64,000 nucleotides of DNA from Sarcocystis neurona. Its lineage: Eukaryota; Apicomplexa; Conoidasida; Eucoccidiorida; Sarcocystidae. The stretch covers positions 1,371,718 through 1,435,717 of the forward strand of contig KL647299.1 in the NCBI GenBank assembly GCA_000727475.1. Direction: 5' to 3'. The notes under the pieces are model-generated. The model was given only the letters and a program-made list of their open reading frames with translations. It was not told where the DNA came from and did not search any database. Made by a program: the position numbers and the translations under genes. Of this stretch, positions 57,601-64,000 are shown one piece after another (the first letter of the stretch is position 1; each line of letters starts with the position of its first letter).

Positions 57601-60600
57601 TCTATGTGTGTGTATATGCTTATAGGTGTATGTCTGCATCTGCGTAAATGTTTGCTGCAGGTCTCTTGGGGCGGCGTGACGCTGCTGCCTTTTATAAACG
57701 AGAAAATTTTGGAGAAGTACGCAGTTCCCCTCTTCCCCCGCGTCACAGCAGCAGAGCAGCAGCGCAACAAACGCGGAAAGAACGTGCTGCTGTACCGAGA
57801 GAGGGCCGAGGACCGCCTGCGGCGCCTTCTTGCTGCGAAGCGCGCTACAGAAGACAGCAGCCACCGCAGCAGTGGCGGTGCGTGCAACAGCAGCAGCGCT
57901 CGAAGAGGCCACAACTGCGACGAGGAGGGACAGGGCGCCGGTGGAGATAGGGGCACTTTGGAGGTAGATAGAGGCCTCGAAAACGCGTCGTTTATTGTCC
58001 GCTTGTTTGCACGAGAAGGGGGGACCGGAGCCGAAGCCGGTGGCAGCAGCAGCGGCAGCGACCGACGGCTTGCAGCTGCCGGGGCGGTTGCAGCTGTGGG
58101 GTTCTCGATGCGTGCAGCCCCACCACGACGCAAAGTCGTTTTGTCTTCGTTGCCCGGGGTGTTCCCCAGCCTGCGCTTTTCTGCTGTTCGCGAGGAAGTG
58201 GTGGAAATTTGCTCACCGTCCACTGCCGCGGCGACGGCAGCAGCAGCCGAGAAAGCAGCCGCAGCAGCAGTCGCCAAGGCAGCAGCACCAGCAGCAACAC
58301 CGCCATACGGGAATGGCCGTAGCACCGCGAGTGCACAGCATCAGCAGCAGAACGAGCAACAGAGCGACTCTGCTGCTGCGGCTGCAGCTGCTGCTGCGAC
58401 TGCTGCTGCTGCGGCTGCTGCTGCTGCCGCTGCTGCTGCTGCTGATGCGTGCCTGGGGCACGCCTTGTCGCCGGACGCCTACGCCTTTCCCAATTTCGTT
58501 CTTGCAGGCACGACGCCTCTTCTTTGTCGCTTCCCTTCGTTCCACCGTCTCGTCTTCGCGGTAGGCTCTGTCCCTGCACTTACTCTTTGACGTCTCGTGG
58601 ATTCCCTTCTCTTTTGTGTCTCTCTTTCTGTCCGCCTTCTTCTTCTTCCTTCTCTTTCCCGTGTTCCTCCCCTGCTGCTCCTTCTCCATCTTCTTGTTTT
58701 TCCTTGTCTACGGAACGTTCAGCCGTCCTCTGTCTCTCCATCTACCAGCTTGTGTGGAGCCACAGACAAACACGGAGAGACAGAAAGGAAGAACTTCTCG
58801 TACACGTGCGCGGAAGTATCACCCACTCTCTCTGTCTCCTAGATATATACATAAGTGTATTATATATAGTTAATGTATGGTGTACAGCGTGTATGTATTA
58901 AGTAGAACTTCTCTATTCGTATGTACAAATATATGTATATTCTACATATATGTATGTGCATGCATGTGCAGAGGTTTGTATCTAACACGACTGCGTAGGC
59001 AAAAGACGTGAGAGAGAGAACAGAAAAGTTGGGTGTGTGGGATGTCTACTTGGCGGCATTTCTTCTCCGGTGTCAAAGCCCCTGGGCCTTCGGCAGGGCT
59101 TCGCTAACGCATGCAAAAAAATTCATAAATTCGTCGGTGTGCCTGCGTCGGTTACGACCGCCTTCCCGCTGCAGCGCCCACACACGTTTTTGCTGCCTCC
59201 ACCTATTCTCCGGTGGCTCGCGCTCTAGTCTTCCTGCTGCTCCTCCTCCTGCTGCCGCTTCTCTTTCTTCCTCCGCTGCTGCCGCTTCTCCTCCTCCTGC
59301 TGCCGCCGCTGCTCCTTCCCTTCCTCGTTCTCCTCCTGCTGCGCCTGCTGCTACTCCTTTCCTCTTTCCCCTGCTACTGCCTCTGCTGCTGGAACTCCTG
59401 CACGTCTTTCCACTGCTCCGGCAGCCGGGCTTTCCCGTCCTGTCCCTGCTGTTGCTCCTCCTCTTCCTGCACCTCCTTCCTCTGCTCCCCCTGCCGCTCC
59501 TGCTGCTGCTGCTCTGCGTCTGCAACACAGCTGCTGCTGCGTGTGACTGCTGCTGCAGCGCGGCGTGGGCTGCTGCGCCGCCTCTGATGCGTGGCCGTTG
59601 CTATCGAAGAGGCGCGACGCGTGAATATTGCGCGTCTCGGCGGTTTTGTGGATCTGCTGCGGCAACGCGTGGCGGCCGGCACGTGCTGTCGCTGGGTTTG
59701 CTGCACCTGCTGCGGCTGCTTGTGCATGTGTGTGTGTGTTGCTCTGCAGTGGACGTACTGCAGCGGCATCCACGTCTTCAACAGAGAGTCTCAGAAAATC
59801 TCCGTCGGCGTGCAGGTGGTGCCGTTCTATTTATCTTCCTCAGCTGCTGCGCTGTGCTTGCAGTCGCCTGCTGCTGGGCCTGCCGCAGCTGCTTTTTTTC
59901 CGCCCCGAGCAGTTACAATGACGGCAGAAGAAGCAGCAGCAGCGGCAACAAACCGAGGTGCTCTGCCTGCTGCTGTTGGAACCGCTGCCGCGCAACTGTC
60001 TGCCTCGGCCTCTGCTGCGGCACTCTCTGCTGCTGCTGCTCTCGCCTCGGCTGCTGCGGACGACGCGTCCGCCGTGCGAGGGCCCGTGCTGCTGGGGGGT
60101 GATGCCGACGACGACCGCGTCTCTCTCTTTTTCCTTCCTGCTGCTCCTTGCTTCTCGCCTGCTGCATTTTTCACTCCGTCTCCCTTTCGGCTGCTCTTCT
60201 ACAAGCAGCAGCTCCGTCTGCAGCAGCAGCAGCTCGCCCGCGTTGCCGGCGGCTTCCATCCGCTGCTGCATCTCCTGCCGCTGCTACGCGCGCCGCTACT
60301 TCTCTGCGACTACCCCCTGCTGCGTCTCGCTCGACCCGTGCGTCCCTCCTGCGCCTCCCAAGCAAAACACTCCTTTTGAGACTACTCATATATAAATAGT
60401 GTCGCCCTCTATCGCAGGATACACCCATATATATAGGTGTCAGCCCACGCATTTGTCTTGTACTCAGGACCCCCAGGATGTGTATATGCATATTTTTCTT
60501 TTGCCGGATCCTGCTCCTGCTGCTCCCCCCCCTCTATAAATCCCCCTGTACTGCAACTGCTGCGTGCCTCTCTCACGTCTGCTGCTGTTGCTGCTCTTGC

Positions 60601-62670
60601 CGGGCGTGTTTGCCACCTGTGCTCTGCTTCTGCTGCCCTGCCGTTGCTTTGTCGTTGCCGCGGCTGCCCGTTTCCCACTGCTGCCGCTGCTGCTGTCGAT
60701 GTCCTGCTGCTGCTGCTGTTCCGTCGGCGTTGCTGTGGCAGGTGCGGATGGTCCGGCGCCGCGCCTGCAGCTGCTGGCCGCTGCAGTCCTCCCTTCGCTG
60801 GTGCTCCTGCCGGTGCTGCTGCGTCTCCTTCGGTGACCCCGGTGCGGCAGTTTCCTCGGTGCAGCTGCCGCGCGTGCTGCTGACTGCTTCTGCCGCACAT
60901 GTTTGCTGCCCTCCCTCTCTCCTGCTGCTTCTTCGTTTGTGCTGTTCTGCTGCTGCTGCTGCTGCTGTTGCACTGCAGCTGGTCCCCCTGCTGCTGACTG
61001 CTGCGGCTCCCCCACACGTTTGCTGCCGTCCCCCGCTCTGCGGCTGCTGCTTCTTCGCTGCTGCTGTTGCCCCTGTTCTGCTGCTGCTGCTGTTGCACCG
61101 CGGCCTCTGCTCGTGCAAACTGCCGGACGCGTTTGCTGCTGTTCCTCTCTGCCGCTGCTGCTTGTGAAACAGGTTGGCGTATGGCTCCCAAGCGTCTACT
61201 ACCGTCTGCCGCGTCCTTCTCCGGCGGAGGACTTCTACGAGTACTATGACCGCCTCGAGGAAGAAGAAGAAAAAGAGCAACAGCGGCAGCAGCGTAGCAA
61301 ACAATCTTTCCTGCAGCAGCAGCAGCAGGTATGGCCAGGCGTCTGGGAAGAGCCATGTGATCCGCTGACGCAGCAAGAGGCATGCGCCGAAGAATTAAAA
61401 CGCATGCGCTTGTTAGGACTGCTGCGACCGTCTGAAGATCCGTCTCCTCCTACTGCAGCAGCAGCCGGGTGGAAGAACGGAGGGCAGCAGAGCGACAGTG
61501 ATGCGTCCCTGCTGCCGGCCTTGATTACCGCGTCCCTTCCTCGGGGGACCGGAGCTGCAGCAGCAGCAGCAGCCCAGCGGTGGCCGCACCCTGCTTGCAC
61601 CCCTTATGCGATCCTTATCGAACTGCAGCCCGTGCAGAGCGTTGAGGCAGGGCACATTGCTGCTGCTGAAGAAGAAGAAGAAGCGGCAGCAGCAGGACGA
61701 AGTGAAGGAGGAGGAGGTTGGACTCAGCAATCATGCGGCGGTGCTCCGCTGCTACGGCATGTCAGCAACGCAGGGGGAACGACGAAGAAGCAGCAGCAGC
61801 AGCAGCTACGTCCCGCAGCAACACCAACGGTGACGGCGACCCGAGAAGCGCAGGAGGAAATGACGAAGACGGAAGGGGATGAAGCGAAAGAAACAGAGAG
61901 ACAGGAAGATGCAGCCGCGGGAGGAGCACGTCTCTCTATTACGTTTGCGAAGCAAACCATTTTTCGACTGCTTCCCTTTCTCGTTGCGCTGCCGGACCCG
62001 CGGCCCCGCAGCAGGCGACAGGCAGCTGCCCGGCGGCACCGGCAGCAGCAGCAACAACAAATGCAGCGTCAGCAGCGGCACGCACTGCAGCAACAGCAGC
62101 AAGACGAACGGGAACAAGAAGCAAGGCGAGCGTTATTTTATCCTGGAAAGGAAGTTGTCTGCGTAGAATGCGACAGCCGCTGCTACGGACTTGTCGGAGA
62201 ACTTCTCGCCTGGAGGGACACCCGAGGACTACAGCAGCAGCAACAGCAGCAGCAGCAGGAACAGCAGCCACAGCAGCAGCAGTTAGGCATGATTGCGGAT
62301 GTTGCTTTTACCGGGCTTGCTGCAACGGCAGCAACGCATTCGCTCTTTGGGCAGCAAGCTGCGTTACAGCTAGAAATTCAGCGTCTTCCCTCCTTTCATG
62401 ATAGTTTGGTCAGTACACAAACCTCACCTACCCACAGACGAGAGAAAGAGATATATATATGTATAAATACGCGAGTTTATAGCGATATAGAATTACAGGC
62501 ATATATATAAATATATGTCTGTGTTTGTGTATGTGTGCAACGCGCTTGTGGCATCAGAGGAGCGTCTGTGTGTATTGATACGCATGTCTGATGGAAATGC
62601 ATGCAAGCCGGAATGCCACATAAACTCTCATATATCCACAGGACTGTCTAACAGTCTATCATACCCGTAT

Positions 62671-62701
<31 letters not shown>

Positions 62702-63743
62702 CTTTGTCTCCATTCCATATATGTACACAAATACGAACATCAATATACGTATATATGTATATAACGTTTTCGCTGGATATCGACACCTCTTCTCACACAA
62801 GTCTGTATACATAGGTATATATATTATCGTGTACATATACATCTTTATATACACATATATATGTATGTTTATACGTGTGAGGTTTGGGGAAGTATTTTAC
62901 TACGGGAGATATATATCTATAAATGTACGTGTGCATGTATTTAAATAGAGGACGAGGGAGAGGAAGATGTGTGCATGTGTGAATGCGTGCATGCGTACAA
63001 GCCACTGTGTGTATGTGATGAGAGAACGTATCTACGTTTTTCTTTTTAAATGTTTGTATGGGTATGTATACATGTGTTGCTGTGTAAGCGTATATATGTG
63101 TATGTTTAGTGATATGTGTGCATAAGTATATACATATATATATGTACATATATATATATACAAGACGCTGGGTGTGCGTGCTGGGGAAGGATGTTGATTT
63201 TGTTGTCTTTCTCTCTATATATATATGTATGTATGCGTGGGTGTATATACATATGTTGGTGTGTATGCGTATATATTTGTGTGGTGGTATGTATACATAA
63301 TCATATACATATATATATATATATATATATATGTATAGATGTCTGTACCAATCTGCAGTGTGGATATGTGTGTATATGTGTATATACATACATATGTGAA
63401 CCTTAACAGAGGTTGATCTATACATATATGTGTATGTCTTTGCAGTACTGTGTGTATATAGATATAGGTACAGCAGCTGTGTAGTGGAGTACGTGGACGT
63501 CCATACGTCCGTCGAGTAGTATACATATATGTGTGGCTACGTAATAGTCTGTACGTGTGTGTGTGTGTGTATGTGTGTGTCTCTCTTTCTACACATATAC
63601 ATATGAGAGGAGCTTTGTTTTTTTTTCTGCAGAATGTACCGCTGTTTACGATTGAGGAGGCTGCGACGTTGTTGAAGCTGCCGGTGATGACGGTGTACAC
63701 GCTGTTTTCTTCCTTCTCTATCCGCATCGGCAAAGACAGACCG
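36097..63743 (+). CDS. XRN1: XRN1-type 5'-3' exoribonuclease, 14 exons seen, 3' end beyond window
   Basis: Exons: 36097-36241, 37919-38061, 39754-40195, 42050-42163, 43681-43766, 47197-47607, 48578-48760, 51318-51467, 54163-54374, 56428-56536, 57661-58560, 59750-59815, 61173-62408, 63633-63743. All junction phases agree: 1,436 codons, no stop. The family degrades decapped mRNA processively in the cytoplasm. Catalytic acidic residues are present: D35 (LYLDMNG) with H41, D85 ([14 protein letters not shown]), E245/E247 (PGEGEHK), D275/D277 ([10 protein letters not shown]) and D420 (VGNDFLP). [11 protein letters not shown] and [12 protein letters not shown] match the core. It lacks the zinc knuckle that nuclear XRN2/Rat1 carries after the REE(V/F) motif, and residues 988-1436 align with the XRN1 C-terminal domains ([37 protein letters not shown]), so XRN1 is preferred. 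Poly-Ser/Ala inserts lie in exons 3, 6 and 11. Least certain: the end of exon 12 and whether one more exon lies before exon 13. Confidence 0.93.
36242..37918 (+). repeat. XRN1 intron 1
   Basis: Donor GTATAC, acceptor CCGCATGCGCAG. Contents: (TA)n and (GTAT)n at about 36570-37200 with (CTCT)n at 36830-36870, then complex pyrimidine-rich DNA, and a (GT)n of about 22 bp near 37825. No coding block beyond the exons. Confidence 0.8.
38062..39753 (+). repeat. XRN1 intron 2, long polypyrimidine tract
   Basis: From about 38080 to 38630 the plus strand is almost entirely C and T (TTCTTCTCTT-type). It is interrupted, then again pyrimidine-rich to about 39480, ending in CTG repeats before the acceptor GAGCAG. 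This bias keeps a 619-codon Leu/Phe/Ser frame open by chance. Homopurine-homopyrimidine DNA of this length could adopt triplex structure, which is inference. Confidence 0.75.
40196..42049 (+). repeat. XRN1 intron 3, CAG then CTG triplet blocks
   Basis: The first part (40205-40650) is rich in CAG/AGC on the plus strand; the second (41280-42045) is rich in CTG, ending in (GCTGTT)n and acceptor TTTGTAG. It contains GCATGCGCAG near 41448, a potential cryptic acceptor. Open frames in it are homopolymeric. A missing exon is not needed, because FLSGPDVPG joins directly to EGEHK. Confidence 0.7.
42164..43680 (+). repeat. XRN1 intron 4, (TA)n/(GTAT)n rich
   Basis: Donor GTAAGT, acceptor GTTGCTGCAG. 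TATA and GTAT microsatellites fill about 42420-42450 and 42890-43440, and the 3' 150 bp are CTG-containing complex DNA. The conserved LIML-SLASHEP junction spans the intron. Confidence 0.75.
43960..44330. repeat. Degenerate AGATCTACACATACA minisatellite
   Basis: At least ten imperfect units of about 25-40 bp contain GCAGATCTACACATACATAC or GCATCTCTACATACATAC. They yield antisense Tyr/Cys/Met-rich open frames of no coding significance. It lies in XRN1 intron 5. Confidence 0.65.
44486..44533. repeat. 12-bp minisatellite CTCCTGCTGTCT, four copies
   Basis: Three perfect and one near-perfect copies in direct tandem, followed by related CTCCGGCTGTGT units to about 44590. It lies inside XRN1 intron 5. 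Confidence 0.85.
46050..46800. repeat. Degenerate tandem repeat with TA core, units about 80 bp
   Basis: Repeated pattern: TATCTGTCTCTATATAGAAG, then a purine-rich linker, then GTACTAGAAACTACAC-like sequence and a (TA)n core. At least seven diverged copies can be followed (for example near 46085, 46205, 46265, 46330, 46400, 46550 and 46750). It is specific to XRN1 intron 5 within this window. Confidence 0.55.
47608..48577 (+). repeat. XRN1 intron 6
   Basis: Donor GTATGC, acceptor CCGCATGCGCAG. Mostly (TA)n and GTATATA between about 47890 and 48380, then complex pyrimidine-rich DNA. No coding block. Confidence 0.75.
48761..51317 (+). repeat. XRN1 intron 7, GAGA/TATA repeats and 13-bp minisatellite
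   Basis: AGAGAGAGACA alternates with TATATA and GTATGTA from about 48840 to 49820, in roughly 50-bp degenerate units. (TA)n runs to 50175, CTG/CAG and purine-rich DNA to 50870, pyrimidine-rich DNA to 51150, and a 13-bp array at 51181-51241. The acceptor is CCGCGCAG. Confidence 0.7.
51181..51241. repeat. 13-bp tandem repeat GCGATACATCTGT, 4.7 copies
   Basis: The copies are identical, which suggests recent expansion. They lie 77 bp upstream of the exon 8 acceptor of XRN1. The unit is not a multiple of three, so length change would not preserve frame, in keeping with an intronic position. Confidence 0.9.
53140..54060. repeat. 27-33-bp CTG-type minisatellite flanking the gap
   Basis: Units of TTCTTCTGCCGCTACCACTG followed by one to four CTG triplets occur on both sides of the gap (53150-53293 and 53899-54060). 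The sequence enters and leaves the N run in the same repeat, so the gap is most simply an unresolved part of this array and its true length is unknown. Confidence 0.85.
53294..53898. other. Assembly gap, 605 N
   Basis: A run of N embedded in the CTG-type minisatellite of XRN1 intron 8. Frames drawn through it (for example 52763-54241) are artefacts. Confidence 0.99.
54375..56427 (+). repeat. XRN1 intron 9
   Basis: Donor GTAGGA, acceptor CTGCTGCAG. Pyrimidine-rich with CTCTCTCT runs to about 55240, then (TA)n/GTAT and a degenerate repeat at 55775-56040, then CTG repeats at 56280-56425. Confidence 0.75.
55775..56040. repeat. Degenerate tandem repeat, units about 60-75 bp
   Basis: Four diverged copies of a GTAGGCACACCACATTCACA-like spacer followed by CATGTT and a (TA)n core (near 55775, 55880, 55920 and 55975). 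It lies inside XRN1 intron 9. Confidence 0.6.
56537..57660 (+). repeat. XRN1 intron 10, GC-AG intron filled with (GTAT)n
   Basis: The exon ends GGCTGCAAG and the intron starts GCAAGC, a GC donor matching the usual GC-AG consensus. The acceptor is TTTGCTGCAG. Joining gives [17 protein letters not shown] in frame, as in the family. About 56930-57520 is nearly pure GTAT/GTAC repeat, which produces the long spurious Tyr/Val/Met/Cys frames. Confidence 0.8.
58350..58446 (+). repeat. Poly-Ala-coding (GCT/GCG)n inside XRN1 exon 11
   Basis: Near-continuous GCTGCTGCG triplets encode about 27 Ala within exon 11, just before [15 protein letters not shown]. It is in frame with conserved sequence on both sides and has no GT donor nearby, so it is read as exon. 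Confidence 0.7.
58561..59749 (+). repeat. XRN1 intron 11
   Basis: Donor GTAGGC, acceptor TTGCTCTGCAG. Pyrimidine-rich DNA, short (TA)n at 58840-58960, then strongly CTG/CTC rich from 59225 to 59590, which keeps frames open in both directions without conserved blocks. Confidence 0.7.
59816..61172 (+). repeat. XRN1 intron 12 (boundary uncertain), CTG-rich
   Basis: Donor CAG/GTGGTG after SQKISVGVQ, acceptor TGTGAAACAG. The exon 12 frame stays open to 60379, but as Ala/Leu/Pro homopolymer, so the exon could be longer than modelled. The rest (60490-61160) is CTG-rich with a short (TA)n near 60390-60440. Confidence 0.5.
62409..63632 (+). repeat. XRN1 intron 13, (TA)n/(GTAT)n rich
   Basis: Donor GTCAGT, acceptor TTTTTTCTGCAG with the clearest polypyrimidine tract among the XRN1 introns. 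TATA and GTAT microsatellites occupy most of 62445-63440. Confidence 0.8.
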
Positions 63744-64000
63744 GTGAGCCCCATCTTCTTCATCTCCGTTCGTGTCTGCGTGTGTCTATACATATCTAGA
63801 GAAAGGGAGAAAAAACGAGGCGGAGACGGGGACGGAGACGGAGACGGGGACGGAGACGGGGACGGAGACGGGGAAAGCGATGAATATTATGCGTGTATGG
63901 GTGTGTGTAGGTGGTGACCGGTGAGCCCCATCATCTTTATGTGGCTCTCCGTGTATGTATGTGGGTGGGTGTGTGTGTGCGTATATATATATATATATGT
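63744..64000 (+). repeat. Start of XRN1 intron 14, with GGGGACGGAGAC minisatellite
   Basis: Donor GTGAGC at 63744. A hexamer-based array of GGAGAC and GGGGAC spans about 63819-63873 (about nine hexamers). (GT)n and (TA)n begin at the window edge. Exons for the rest of the XRN1 C-terminus should follow outside the window. Confidence 0.8.

Noticed and set aside
59816..60379. Extension of XRN1 exon 12 through a further 187 open codons
   Set aside because: The added sequence is Ala/Leu homopolymer with no XRN1 similarity, and a phase-0 junction at 59815 to 61173 works. The longer version is not strictly excluded.

Overview
The window looks like a coccidian apicomplexan, most likely Eimeria. Evidence in the sequence: coding exons are packed with (CAG/GCA/AGC)n runs encoding poly-Ala, poly-Gln and poly-Ser; genes have many large introns; introns and intergenic DNA are full of (TA)n, (GTAT)n and (CTG)n tracts; GCATGC motifs are frequent. 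Homopolymeric amino-acid repeats driven by CAG triplets are an established hallmark of Eimeria genomes. I cannot name the species.

Three plus-strand gene regions are visible. (1) 549-11487: a complete four-exon gene for a PDCD2/Tsr4-family protein (966 aa as modelled), a family that escorts ribosomal protein uS5 during 40S ribosome assembly. (2) About 17.4-26.2 kb: an unrecognised gene built around an uninterrupted 1,817-codon frame (19226-24679) encoding a charged, Q/A-rich, largely disordered protein with a coiled coil. It probably has more exons downstream to about 26.17 kb and perhaps upstream. (3) 36097 to beyond the right edge: an XRN1-type 5'-3' exoribonuclease, of which I could assemble 14 phase-consistent exons (1,436 codons). 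The last exons and the stop codon lie outside the window.

Between these are about 6-9 kb stretches (11.5-17.4 kb and 26.2-36.1 kb) with only weak exon candidates, a 111-bp tandem duplication, degenerate AT-rich minisatellites and microsatellites. XRN1 introns make up most of the right half of the window. They hold several distinct intron-specific minisatellites and one 605-base assembly gap inside a (CTG)-type repeat; the gap does not seem to hide an exon. No tRNA, rRNA, CRISPR array, transposon or telomere was found.

The two recognised genes are both housekeeping (ribosome biogenesis and cytoplasmic mRNA decay). Nothing shows that they are co-regulated. The most notable signals are in gene architecture: strand asymmetry of CAG in exons versus CTG in introns, a well-supported GC-AG intron, an identical 12-nt sequence (CCGCATGCGCAG) at two XRN1 splice acceptors, and an in-frame TGA inside otherwise open coiled-coil coding sequence.
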